This document shows positions 1-6,569 of a stretch of DNA of 11,104 nucleotides, piece after piece. Every line of letters starts with the position of its first letter. Positions within the stretch are counted from its first letter, which is position 1. This DNA comes from Planctomycetaceae bacterium. Its GTDB lineage: Bacteria; Planctomycetota; Planctomycetia; Planctomycetales; Planctomycetaceae. The stretch covers positions 1 through 11,104 of the forward strand of contig JAGQQT010000091.1 of NCBI GenBank assembly GCA_020426065.1, written 5' to 3'. The position numbers and the translations under genes were made by a program. Below the pieces are notes generated by a model. The model saw nothing but the letters and a program-made list of their open reading frames with translations. It had not been told where the DNA came from and ran no database searches.

Positions 1-19
1 ATCGCAGAATTAGAAGCTA

Positions 20-40
20 ATGCCTAAGCCAACGAGGCAT
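20..40. repeat. 6-bp inverted repeat hairpin at the left edge
   Basis: ATGCCT at 20-25 is exactly complementary to AGGCAT at 35-40, with a 9-nt loop. The stem can be lengthened by AGC (15-17) pairing with GCT (41-43) across a small bulge. It could be the terminator of a gene lying left of the window or the first element of the repeat cluster that follows. There is no T-tract, so the repeat reading is slightly favoured. Confidence 0.4.
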
Positions 41-61
41 GCTAAATCAAGTACCCCCTCT

Positions 62-171
62 CGGCTGTCGGGTCGGCGTAGCCGGGGAGGGCGAATAATA
101 CAGGATCATCTCACAGCAATCCCCCTCCCCGAAGCCGAGTGCCTCGACTTCGACCCTCCCGGGGGGAGGGT
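62..171. repeat. GC-rich cluster of consecutive hairpins
   Basis: At least four inverted repeats are packed into 110 bp. CGGCT (62-66) pairs with AGCCG (80-84). CGGGGAGGG (83-91) pairs with CCCTCCCCG (123-131). CGAAG plus CGAG (130-139) pair with CTCG plus CTTCG (143-152) around a TGC loop. ACCCTCCC (153-160) pairs with GGGAGGGT (164-171) around GGG. An 11-bp direct repeat, CAGGATCATCT, occurs at 101-111 and again at 198-208. A nominal open frame covers this stretch, but its composition is dictated by the repeats and it is unlikely to be a gene. The density resembles REP/BIME-type intergenic repeats. Function is unknown. Confidence 0.6.
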
Positions 172-220
172 GAAGGAATGCGGAATCAATGCCAGAGCAG
201 GATCATCTGGGGGTCGCATG

Positions 221-248
221 GGTGCCACTGCTGGCTTGACCAGCAGTG
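221..248. repeat. Tagged hairpin repeat, copy 1 (CACTGCTGG stem)
   Basis: CACTGCTGG (226-234) and CCAGCAGTG (240-248) form a perfect 9-bp stem with a 5-nt loop. GGTGCC lies directly left of the stem, so on the minus strand the stem runs straight into TGGCACC. The same tag follows the hairpin at 6516-6539. A degenerate relative lies at 367-396. From memory, not checked here, near-identical elements are scattered through planctomycete genomes. Confidence 0.65.
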
Positions 249-334
249 CTGTGTTGAGGCTGCCATTTCATGTTCAATGTGAGATCTGCTTGGCCGGTCA
301 ATTGAGAAAGTTAAGCATCGATCTTCAGTTGTTG

Positions 335-399
335 AGGTGGCACAGACATTCCTGTCTCTGTAAAACACTCCTGGACGAGCCAACTGTGGAGCCCGATGA
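335..399. repeat. Tagged hairpin repeats, copies 2 and 3 (second one decayed)
   Basis: GGTGGCAC (337-344 region) leads into AGACA (344-348), TTCC and TGTCT (353-357), a short hairpin carrying a GGCAC tag on its left. It is followed at 367-396 by CACTCCTGG, then CGAGCCAACTGTGGAGCCC, which looks like a mutated form of the 226-248 element. Compared with that element, the two stem arms have diverged (CACTCCTGG against CCAACTGTG) and the tag reads TGGAGCC instead of TGGCACC. The two elements sit side by side just before the small gene at 421. They could shape the 5' end of its transcript or simply be insertion-derived debris. Confidence 0.5.
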
Positions 400-420
400 G
401 TAACGAAAGCAGGCACAGCC

Positions 421-690
421 GTGAATTTGACCGAGACTCATTACCGAATCTTGCAGATGGTCGTATTTCTCATCGCGTGCTTCTATACGCTTTACATACT
501 CAGGGAGTTGTATCGCGGGGAAAGCCGAACACCGAAATCGATGGGATTTTTCGAATCGGCAGGGGGACGCAATGTTCGACGGAGAGAGGAGCCCGTTTCC
601 TTCTGGCTGTCCTGGTTACTGCGTGCGTTGGGAATCCCCTGCGCCTGGTGTGCCTGGTATATGCTCTGCCTGCTGGCTAAGGTCAGGTAA
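421..690 (+). CDS. Small hypothetical membrane protein, 89 aa
   Basis: The product has two hydrophobic stretches, about residues 11-28 and 59-86, separated by a polar, Arg-rich segment (residues 50-58). That predicts a two-helix inner-membrane hairpin. The second helix is rich in Trp and Cys (W63, W66, C75, W77, C78, W80, C84). The frame is closed by TGA at 397-399, so GTG at 421 is the first usable start. It lacks a good Shine-Dalgarno, and M13 at 457 is the alternative. A different open frame starting at ATG 396 overlaps it but gives a less protein-like product. I do not recognise a family. It lies in a repeat-rich area and may be lineage-specific. Whether it is expressed is uncertain. Confidence 0.45.
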   Translation: MNLTETHYRILQMVVFLIACFYTLYILRELYRGESRTPKSMGFFESAGGRNVRRREEPVSFWLSWLLRALGIPCAWCAWYMLCLLAKVR

Positions 691-861
691 TCTAACTGTT
701 GTTTAGAACTGGTTCGAATACTCCTGTGGGCTGAGAAGATTATCCGCCTGGCACTCTTTCAGATCACGTTGCCAATCCCCTATCGACTTGAATGGCAAGG
801 CGGTTTGACGCATAGTCATGGCAGTGGATTCCTTGCCTTGCTCTCATCAGGAAGCAACCTC

Positions 862-1791
862 ATGAAAAACTACGTTCTTACTCCCTGGATTCTGATTGCT
901 CTGTTTTCATTCTCTGACAGCGGTCTGGCAGCGGACAAGCCACAGGAAGATGGCAAGCTGCGGATTATCTGTTTTGGTGCTCACCCGGACGATGCCGAAT
1001 ATAAGAGCGGCGGGACGGCCGCGTTGTGGGCCAGGCAGGGGCATCATGTGAAGCTGGTTTCGGTAACAAACGGCGATATCGGTCACTGGCAGATGTCTGG
1101 CGGTGAGCTGGCGAAACGTCGGACTGCTGAATCAGCCCTGGTTGCAGAGCGGTTAGGGATCACTTCACAGGTCCTGGACATTCACGATGGGGAACTGCTC
1201 CCCACACTGGAGAATCGACGGACGATTACGCGGCTGATTCGGGAGTGGAACGCCGATATCGTGATCGCTCACCGCCCCTGGGATTACCATCCTGATCACC
1301 GCTATGTCGGAGTCCTCGTTCAGGATGCGGCATTCATGGTGACGGTTCCGTTCTTCTGCCCCGATACGCCTCATCTGACGAAGAACCCGGTCTTCCTCTA
1401 CTCCAGCGACCGCTTTCAGAAGCCGTATCCGTTTCATGCGGATATCGCCGTTGCCATTGATGAGGTCTTTGAGCAGAAGGTGGATGCCCTCATGGCCCTT
1501 GAATCACAAACATTTGAAGGGGGAGCACTCGGGAATGCCGAGTTGATGGCGAATGTCCCTCCCGCCACTCAACCGGAACTCCGCCGCGCCTGGCTCCACG
1601 AACGCTGGGTCCGACGTCAAAGCGGTGAGGCCAACAACTATCGTGCCGCCCTGAAACAATGGTACGGAGAGGAAGCGGCAGAGAAGATCAAATACGCCGA
1701 AGCCTTCGAAATCTGTGAATACGGTCGACAACCTTCTCCGGCAGAAATCCGCACGCTCTTCCCCTTCTTCGGTGAGAAGTCAGGGGATTGA
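862..1791 (+). CDS. Secreted PIG-L family deacetylase (LmbE-like), 309 aa
   Basis: A zinc-dependent N-acetyl hydrolase of the PIG-L/LmbE family (COG2120). Known relatives such as MshB and the GlcNAc-PI de-N-acetylase remove acetyl groups from N-acetylglucosaminyl compounds; the substrate here cannot be read from sequence. The hallmark AHPDDAE is at residues 40-46, with expected zinc ligands H41 and D44 and base D43. The second motif HPDH is at 143-146, with H146 as third ligand. Residues 1-24 form a signal peptide ending near GLAA, so the protein is exported. ATG 862 is chosen over the upstream in-frame TTG at 769 because CAGGAAG (848-854) lies 7 nt before it and the signal peptide starts exactly there. 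A 6-bp hairpin follows the stop (1794-1808) and may be a weak terminator. Planctomycetes encode many exported PIG-L proteins, often linked to polysaccharide breakdown. Confidence 0.9.
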   Translation: MKNYVLTPWILIALFSFSDSGLAADKPQEDGKLRIICFGAHPDDAEYKSGGTAALWARQGHHVKLVSVTNGDIGHWQMSGGELAKRRTAESALVAERLGITSQVLDIHDGELLPTLENRRTITRLIREWNADIVIAHRPWDYHPDHRYVGVLVQDAAFMVTVPFFCPDTPHLTKNPVFLYSSDRFQKPYPFHADIAVAIDEVFEQKVDALMALESQTFEGGALGNAELMANVPPATQPELRRAWLHERWVRRQSGEANNYRAALKQWYGEEAAEKIKYAEAFEICEYGRQPSPAEIRTLFPFFGEKSGD

Positions 1792-1938
1792 GAATCAGAG
1801 GATCTGATAAGTGCAGGGCAGATGATTCATTGTTCTGGTGCGTCAAATTGAACCAGCAGTAAGCCACGAAAGGATGGTAGAATAGAGTGCTGGTCCGAAT
1901 GTCGGATATGGAATCATCGGTTTACCAGGGAAAGCGAT

Positions 1939-3621
1939 GTGGACACTACATTTCGACTCCATGGATTATCACGCCTGATTCAGGGATGCACCTGCCTGAT
2001 TGCGTTCTTTGGGGCATGTTTGATCCCCGTGGATTGCGCTCAAGGTGAGGACCGTTGCGTCGTTCTGGAACTCTATGTGCAAAACGACGATGCCAACTCG
2101 ATCCAGGCGGAACAACTGCTTCGCAACTATGTCACAACGAGAAAAGGGATCGAGGTTCGCCTCTTCAATGTCGATCTCGAACCCTCGCATCGTCAACGAT
2201 TCGAGCAGATCCGGAACTATTTTCAGACTCCTCAGGCAAAAACTCCGGCAGTCTACGGTTGCCAATATCTGTTGCAGGACATCCATGACTTCAAAGATTT
2301 TCCCCATCAACTGGATGCAATGCTCCGCGTGACACTTTTCACACGCACGGGTTGCCCGAAATGTGCTTCAGCAAAAAAGTACATGCCTGAGCTGATGGGT
2401 TCCTACCCGGCATTTGAACTCATTGTTTATGACGTGATTCAGGACGCCGAGGCACTGGCAACCTTTCAAAACCTGACGAAAAAGTACAAAGTTCAGGCTC
2501 CGAGTTTTCCCGGAATCTACCTGTGTAACCAGTTGTCGATCGGGTACCTCGGCGATCAGATCACAGGGAAGAAAATCAAATCGATCCTGGATACCTGGAC
2601 TGTTCCGTGCAATTCAGTAGGCAAGGTGGAACCGCAGTCAGAGAGCATGGGGAACAACTGGGAAGTTGTGCTGACTTCCTATCAACCACCACCGCCAACG
2701 GTTGTCCGGGAGGAGCCGAAAGAAGAACTGGATCAGCAAAGCGACAGTTTTCTTCCGCTCCCCGGTTCACCACCACTCCCGGGTGATGGTCCTTTGCCAC
2801 CCGGAATCAGATTGGATTCCATTCCTGACTCTGAGGAGTCCACAACTGATCTACCGTTTCTTCCAGGTAAGGAAAGCATGGAGGAGGTGACGGTTCCGTT
2901 TTTCGGTGCCCTGAACTGGCAAAAGCTGGGAATGCCGGTCTTTACGATCATGATTGGCCTGGCAGATGGGTTCAATCCGTGTGCAATGTGGGTGTTGCTG
3001 TTTCTGCTCTCTGTGCTTGTGAACCTGAAGAGCCGGGCCAAGATCCTGGCCGTTGCGGGAACATTCGTCTTTATCAGCGGGCTCGCGTATTTCGCGTTTA
3101 TGGCCGCCTGGATGAGTGTCTTCATGTTCGTCGGTTACCTCCGGCCGATCCAGATCATCCTCGGCATCGCGGCTGTTGTCATCGGATCAATTCACATCAA
3201 GGACTTTTTCTATTTCAAGCAGGGAGTTTCCCTGTCGATTCCGGAATCCGCCAAGCCCACAATTTACAAACGGGTTCGAGAGATCGTGAGCTCAAACAGC
3301 ATGCTGGTTGCAATTGCTGGCGCGAGTGTTCTGGCCATCATGGTCAATATCGTGGAACTGTTATGCACCGCAGGTCTACCTGCGCTCTATACGGAAGTCC
3401 TGGCACTCCAGCAGTATGAAGTCTGGAAAAACTATGCCTACCTGGGGCTTTATATCCTGGCTTATATGCTCGATGATTCCCTGATGGTCGGCCTGGTTGT
3501 CATCACGCTCGGTCGCAGAAAAATGCAGGAGACACACGGCCGCTGGCTGAAACTCATCAGCGGCCTGGCAATCGCCGCTCTCGGTATCGTGATGCTGTTC
3601 AAACCAGACTGGCTGATATGA
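1939..3621 (+). CDS. Exported thioredoxin-like / CcdA-DsbD-type membrane fusion protein, 560 aa
   Basis: A multi-domain redox protein. Residues 1-35 look like a signal peptide. Residues 40-128 have a thioredoxin-like fold pattern but no CxxC. Residues 130-222 form a glutaredoxin/thioredoxin-like domain with active site C139-P-K-C142. A linker at 245-315 is rich in Pro and acidic residues. Residues 330-560 hold about six membrane helices. In this part N346-P347-C348 and C476 (in LLCTAGLPA) match the paired cysteines of the CcdA/DsbD membrane domain, which carry electrons from cytoplasmic thioredoxin across the membrane. The inferred role is to keep the periplasmic CPKC domain, or a partner, reduced. 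In DsbD the soluble domains lie on both sides of the membrane part, whereas here both are N-terminal. GTG 1939 is chosen because AGGG (1927-1930) sits 8 nt upstream and the signal peptide follows. ATG 1937 is out of frame. Confidence 0.85.
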   Translation: MDTTFRLHGLSRLIQGCTCLIAFFGACLIPVDCAQGEDRCVVLELYVQNDDANSIQAEQLLRNYVTTRKGIEVRLFNVDLEPSHRQRFEQIRNYFQTPQAKTPAVYGCQYLLQDIHDFKDFPHQLDAMLRVTLFTRTGCPKCASAKKYMPELMGSYPAFELIVYDVIQDAEALATFQNLTKKYKVQAPSFPGIYLCNQLSIGYLGDQITGKKIKSILDTWTVPCNSVGKVEPQSESMGNNWEVVLTSYQPPPPTVVREEPKEELDQQSDSFLPLPGSPPLPGDGPLPPGIRLDSIPDSEESTTDLPFLPGKESMEEVTVPFFGALNWQKLGMPVFTIMIGLADGFNPCAMWVLLFLLSVLVNLKSRAKILAVAGTFVFISGLAYFAFMAAWMSVFMFVGYLRPIQIILGIAAVVIGSIHIKDFFYFKQGVSLSIPESAKPTIYKRVREIVSSNSMLVAIAGASVLAIMVNIVELLCTAGLPALYTEVLALQQYEVWKNYAYLGLYILAYMLDDSLMVGLVVITLGRRKMQETHGRWLKLISGLAIAALGIVMLFKPDWLI

Positions 3622-3630
3622 GCGAAGGAA

Positions 3631-3662
3631 TCGCAAGTTGCGACGATCAGGCACCAGCCTGA
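3631..3662. terminator. Twin hairpins between convergent genes
   Basis: TCGCAA (3631-3636) pairs with TTGCGA (3638-3643), though a 1-nt loop means the real stem is shorter. TCAGGC (3647-3652) pairs with GCCTGA (3657-3662) around ACCA. They fill the 45-bp gap between the stop of the + strand redox gene and the stop of the - strand Cys-rich gene, where a two-way terminator is expected. Neither has a strong T-tract, so this is a position-supported inference. Confidence 0.4.
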
Positions 3663-3666
3663 ATTC

Positions 3667-3909
3667 TCAGCGAGCGTCTGATTCTGGAGCCCATTCGACA
3701 ATGACATTGATCACTTCACCTGTTTGATGTTTCCGGGTCCAGCCACATCCTGATGTATAGGGATTCTCCAGGTTCGAGTCATAGTCATCTGAGTACCACG
3801 CGAGGCATTCGGGACATTGCCAGCAGACATGCATCGTCTCGCCCGCTCTGCCTCGCAGGACTCCGTTTACAGGAATCGCTTTTGAATCGTTCATAACAAT
3901 CGCCAGCAC
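3667..3909 (-). CDS. Small Cys-rich, possible zinc-ribbon protein, up to 80 aa
   Basis: The product contains C29-x2-C32-x2-C35 and C55-G-W, a pattern that could bind zinc. Its C-terminal third is acidic and Trp-containing. I do not recognise a family. The start is unclear. GTG 3909 directly follows an in-frame TGA, ATG 3894 would give 75 aa, and neither has a Shine-Dalgarno. An ATG in another frame (3967) lies one base after the TAA of the SIMPL gene, ideal for translational coupling, but that frame ends after 60 codons without the Cys motif. Either the gene starts within the tail of a coupled leader ORF, or a frameshift separates a basic N-terminus from this body. It is the last gene of the minus-strand run and probably co-transcribed with the SIMPL gene. 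Confidence 0.55.
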   Translation of the reverse strand: MLAIVMNDSKAIPVNGVLRGRAGETMHVCWQCPECLAWYSDDYDSNLENPYTSGCGWTRKHQTGEVINVIVEWAPESDAR

Positions 3910-3968
3910 TCAAGCGGGTTATGCGTTTCCAGATGTAACCAGTCGGTTTATTCCGTTTTGTGGCCATC

Positions 3969-4667
3969 TTATGATTCTGGATCTTCTATGCTGTAACGCA
4001 CGAGGAATCTTCTGACGGCCTTGCCCGTGGCTGGTGGCAGGTTGCCGTAAGTTGTAATGGCTGCTGGTTCCATCTCATCCGCACAAAACTCGGCGATCAC
4101 GTCCGAAGCATCCGAGATATCAAAGCCTGAACGCTGATAAGCATCGTGAGTCTGCTTTGTCATACATTCGCGGACGGCTATGAGGTTGCCAAGACGGACA
4201 CCGGATTCGCCAGCAATCAATTCCGCCGTTGTCCGTGACCTCCGAATAGCGTCTCGGATCGCATCATCAGGAGATGCACTGACAGCATAGACCGGAATGG
4301 TGTTGTGAAAAGTGTAATGTTTTTTCAAACGGGAGAAGTATGGTTGCGGAGCTGCTGTAAACAGGTGTTCGACTGCAGCCATCGCGGATAACAGCAAGTC
4401 CATGCTGGCATTGCGAACGATGATGAAGTGGGTAATCGATTTGGAATACGACCACACATTTTGCGAAGCTTGTCCGCCCCCTTCGCGAATGTCAGCATCG
4501 GAAAGGCCGGCGTTCTTTAAAGCGGCAATCGTTTCCTTCCGTAAGTTAAGCGACTCATCCATGCAGGAGGTTTTTCTGCCAGCCATAACCGAAAGTTCGA
4601 GCGTCGACTCAAAGGCTTCGATCTCACGCTCCACCCGGGCATTTGCCAGGACTTCGATAAATCTCAA
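3969..4667 (-). CDS. SIMPL domain (DUF541)-containing protein, leaderless, 232 aa
   Basis: The whole length fits the SIMPL fold (PF04402). An N-terminal strand at residues 2-28 is followed by helix 41-58 with the typical 'AALKNAGLSDADI' feature. The central region 76-104 resembles the family's 'l.v.v.n...l...l..v' stretch. The conserved Ala-rich helix and 'GVRLGNLIAVRE' lie at 134-167, and a closing strand at 217-228. Most SIMPL proteins are exported, but this one has no signal peptide or membrane helix, so it is probably cytoplasmic. Functions in the family are poorly defined. TTG 4667 is chosen because it is the first start after an in-frame TGA and GAGG (4674-4677) lies 6 nt upstream. It begins 62 nt after the stop of the MshEN gene, and its own stop is one base from the ATG at 3967, which suggests an operon. 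Confidence 0.75.
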   Translation of the reverse strand: MRFIEVLANARVEREIEAFESTLELSVMAGRKTSCMDESLNLRKETIAALKNAGLSDADIREGGGQASQNVWSYSKSITHFIIVRNASMDLLLSAMAAVEHLFTAAPQPYFSRLKKHYTFHNTIPVYAVSASPDDAIRDAIRRSRTTAELIAGESGVRLGNLIAVRECMTKQTHDAYQRSGFDISDASDVIAEFCADEMEPAAITTYGNLPPATGKAVRRFLVRYSIEDPES

Positions 4668-4673
4668 TGGATG

Positions 4674-4677
4674 CCTC
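4674..4677 (-). promoter_or_regulatory. Shine-Dalgarno supporting the TTG start of the SIMPL gene
   Basis: On the minus strand GAGG ends 6 nt before TTG 4667. The open frame extends further upstream to a TGA without any ATG, GTG or other TTG, so this site and the match of the following residues to the start of the SIMPL fold decide the start. Confidence 0.5.
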
Positions 4678-4729
4678 GCTTCAATGAGAGACGTCAGATG
4701 GAACCAGTTACAAGCTGAAAAGCCTGATT

Positions 4730-5275
4730 TCAGGAACCGTTCGATCCGTCATCAGAGTTGATCGAATTGTCCCTTACGTCTTTGCGTTGCCGGAAATGAT
4801 TCCAGATTCGCCTGATTTTAGGGATCTCCCGTTCGTCCAACAATCCCTTTCCATAATGATCGACTGTAATCAGCCAGTTCCAGAAAGCCCGGTCGGGATG
4901 ATCGAGCGGGAATTCCTGCGCTCCGGTCCAGTGCTCCATGCCTTCCCAGCCAGAGACCTTGACGATCAGTTTATCGCCATCAAGATAATGACATGCTGGC
5001 CAGAACCAGGTAACGCCCTCATCTTCAGCCGAGTTTACTTTCTGTTCGGCTGCAGAGCGATAGAGTAACTCCAGTTGAGCATCGATCCAGCTACGGCTGC
5101 GAATGACAAACCGCACCTCCCGGTTCAGGATGAAAGCCAGTTTCTCCTGTGCTTCCGCTGCGGGTTTGCAATCTGATGCAAGTACGAGAGTTCGTCCGGA
5201 CTCACGAACTGGAATCACACGCATTTCCATTGCCAGAGGAGCAGGAACTGAAGAGGTGATGTCCATCTGGATCAT
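4730..5275 (-). CDS. Stand-alone MshEN (GspE N-terminal-like) protein, 181 aa
   Basis: Residues 9-75 resemble the MshEN/GspE N-terminal fold, with 'VPAPLAMEMRVIPV' followed by 'RTLVLASDC', a helix with 'KLAFILNREVRFV', then 'WIDAQLELLY'. In type II secretion and pilus ATPases this fold precedes the motor and can bind c-di-GMP or partner proteins. Here no ATPase follows. Residues 88-160 form an unrecognised, Trp- and acid-rich domain (W90, W92, W110, W116, W132, W134, W158), and the tail from about 161 is polar and Ser/Asp-rich. There is no signal peptide or membrane segment. ATG 5275 gives the full N-terminus; M4 (5266) is an alternative, and no Shine-Dalgarno is visible. It is the first gene of the probable three-gene minus-strand operon. 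c-di-GMP binding is only a possibility. Confidence 0.7.
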   Translation of the reverse strand: MIQMDITSSVPAPLAMEMRVIPVRESGRTLVLASDCKPAAEAQEKLAFILNREVRFVIRSRSWIDAQLELLYRSAAEQKVNSAEDEGVTWFWPACHYLDGDKLIVKVSGWEGMEHWTGAQEFPLDHPDRAFWNWLITVDHYGKGLLDEREIPKIRRIWNHFRQRKDVRDNSINSDDGSNGS

Positions 5276-5617
5276 TTATCGAGAGAGAATTGTTCTGGAG
5301 ATGGTGTTGACTGAACAAGGTCGGGTGAACAGGATCTCTCCAGTGGAATGCAGTGAATCAGGTAGACCAGTTCCCGAACCGGGATGTTTATTACCCTTCT
5401 TCAGCGAAAAACTGTGACATTTGAGATTCATTCCATTCGTGATTTCTTAATCGCTTGAGTGATGATCGTTGTAACAAAAAGAAGTTTTTCCACCATGCAG
5501 TATCTGGAAAAGAGGAAGCGAAGTCCATGTGAAAAAAGCTGCTTGCTTTGCAATTGCAATCCATTTCCGGCCAGTCATTGGCATTGACCAGAGGGCCGAG
5601 TTACCTCTGGTAGAATG
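5276..5617. other. Intergenic region, 342 bp
   Basis: No plausible gene on either strand. It separates the start of the MshEN operon from the stop of the esterase gene, both on the minus strand, so it should hold the terminator of one and the promoter of the other. The clearest structure is a dyad: CCAGTTC (5367-5373) and GAACCGG (5376-5382) separated by CC, with one mismatch, about 95 bp upstream of the MshEN start. It also contains a TCCCG-AAC-CGGGA hairpin (5372-5384). This could be an operator or a weak terminator. I found no convincing -35/-10 pair. Confidence 0.5.
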
Positions 5618-6343
5618 CTACCTGACATGCCCGGAAAGAAATTTCCACATCAGCTCGTTGTGACGTGGTGACCATTGGTGTCCGCAATGCGGGGCGGTTA
5701 CGAATTCCACGAGATGACCTGCCTGCAGACACAGCTCCGCATCTTCTCGCATAGGTTTGAGCGCCGGATCCTCACTGCCGGCAATCAACATGAGTGGAAT
5801 TCTGGTAGAGGGAGCAGGGAGTTGGGGAGAGCGGGTTCCGGAATGAACGACCATCGCGGAAATGACTTCGGAGCGGGCGCTGGCCAGCATGTGGGCAAAC
5901 CCTCCGCCATTGGACATTCCCATGACATACACCCTTGCCGGATCAATCTCGCAGGTGGTCAACAGTTTGTGCAGCAGTTGATCAAAAAACTGGATATCCA
6001 CATTCTCTTCCAGCGAGACTTCGTCGGGCACAACGGTGGTCCACATGGCATTCCTGGCAGCCGGGTAGACCAGAATGAACCCCTGCCGTTCAGCGAGCTG
6101 ATCGAGCCGGGAATAGTTGGCCATCGATTCAGGCGAGTTCCCCAGCCCATGAAATGCGATGACGAGCGGCGCTGGCCGGGTGGTGTGATGCGGAACCACG
6201 AGCCGATAACTGCGAGTCGTTTCCCCAACCAGCAGTTGCTCCTCTGGAAAAACCTGAACCGCAAGTGGCCGCTGCTGATTGATCAGAAACAGGATCGCAG
6301 CAACTGTCAGCAGGACAGAGAATAGAACCGCGAAGCGTTTCAC
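5618..6343 (-). CDS. Membrane-anchored PHB-depolymerase-like esterase (alpha/beta hydrolase), 241 aa
   Basis: An alpha/beta hydrolase of the LpqC/polyhydroxybutyrate depolymerase group (COG3509), whose members hydrolyse polyester, feruloyl or acetyl esters. With the chosen start, residues 3-20 form a hydrophobic signal anchor. H65-G-L-G-N is the oxyanion-side loop. G142-M-S-N-G-G carries nucleophile S144. D192 (in GSEDP) and H219 or H222 (in PHCGHQ) are the likely remaining triad residues. About 240 residues is normal for a single catalytic domain. GTG 6343 is preferred because AGGGAA lies 8 nt upstream and the anchor begins directly after it. TTG 6433 would add 30 polar residues before the anchor and lacks such a site. 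The substrate is unknown. It lies 226 bp downstream of the HlyD gene on the same strand, with a hairpin between them. Confidence 0.8.
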   Translation of the reverse strand: MKRFAVLFSVLLTVAAILFLINQQRPLAVQVFPEEQLLVGETTRSYRLVVPHHTTRPAPLVIAFHGLGNSPESMANYSRLDQLAERQGFILVYPAARNAMWTTVVPDEVSLEENVDIQFFDQLLHKLLTTCEIDPARVYVMGMSNGGGFAHMLASARSEVISAMVVHSGTRSPQLPAPSTRIPLMLIAGSEDPALKPMREDAELCLQAGHLVEFVTAPHCGHQWSPRHNELMWKFLSGHVR

Positions 6344-6351
6344 TGGGATTG

Positions 6352-6357
6352 TTCCCT
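6352..6357 (-). promoter_or_regulatory. Shine-Dalgarno deciding the esterase start
   Basis: AGGGAA on the minus strand, 8 nt before GTG 6343. It supports the shorter esterase with an N-terminal signal anchor over the longest open frame from TTG 6433. Confidence 0.5.
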
Positions 6358-6515
6358 GTTGAATTACCGTTTGCTTGGTGACATTTCCTCGTTCCACGTG
6401 GGCATGCGGAATTGACGTGAATTGCTTTACCAATGCATTTTACCAGGTACTGCAACATGAAACTTGCTCTACATTGCCCAGCCCAGTGCTGACACATGCA
6501 CTATGAGCGCACTAT

Positions 6516-6546
6516 CATGCTCACGCAAGCGAGAGCATGGCACCGG
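6516..6546. repeat. Tagged hairpin repeat, copy 4 (CATGCTC stem); possible terminator of the HlyD gene
   Basis: CATGCTC (6516-6522) pairs with GAGCATG (6533-6539). Inside, CGC (6524-6526) pairs with GCG (6529-6531) after one A-A mismatch. The right arm runs into TGGCACC (6538-6544), the same tag seen beside the 226-248 hairpin. It lies about 30 bp after the stop of the HlyD gene, so it may also act as a terminator there, although no T-tract follows on the minus strand. Confidence 0.55.
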
Positions 6547-6569
6547 ACGTTACGGCGTGAAGCCCGTTC

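Noticed and set aside
221..399. CRISPR-like array
   Set aside because: The hairpins differ in sequence and spacing; there are no regular repeats of equal length with unique spacers and no cas gene.
20..403. 127-residue open frame on the plus strand
   Set aside because: It consists almost entirely of hairpin and direct repeats; its product has no hydrophobic core pattern or known motif.
769..861. 31-residue N-terminal extension of the PIG-L protein from TTG 769
   Set aside because: It would bury the signal peptide; ATG 862 has a well-placed Shine-Dalgarno.
1848..1883. Possible promoter before the redox fusion gene (TTGAAC and TAGAAT)
   Set aside because: The spacer is 24 bp, too long for sigma70, and no better -35 fits the TAGAAT box.
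5675..6325. 216-residue open frame on the plus strand
   Set aside because: Antisense to the esterase, whose HG, GMSNGG and His motifs are clear on the minus strand.
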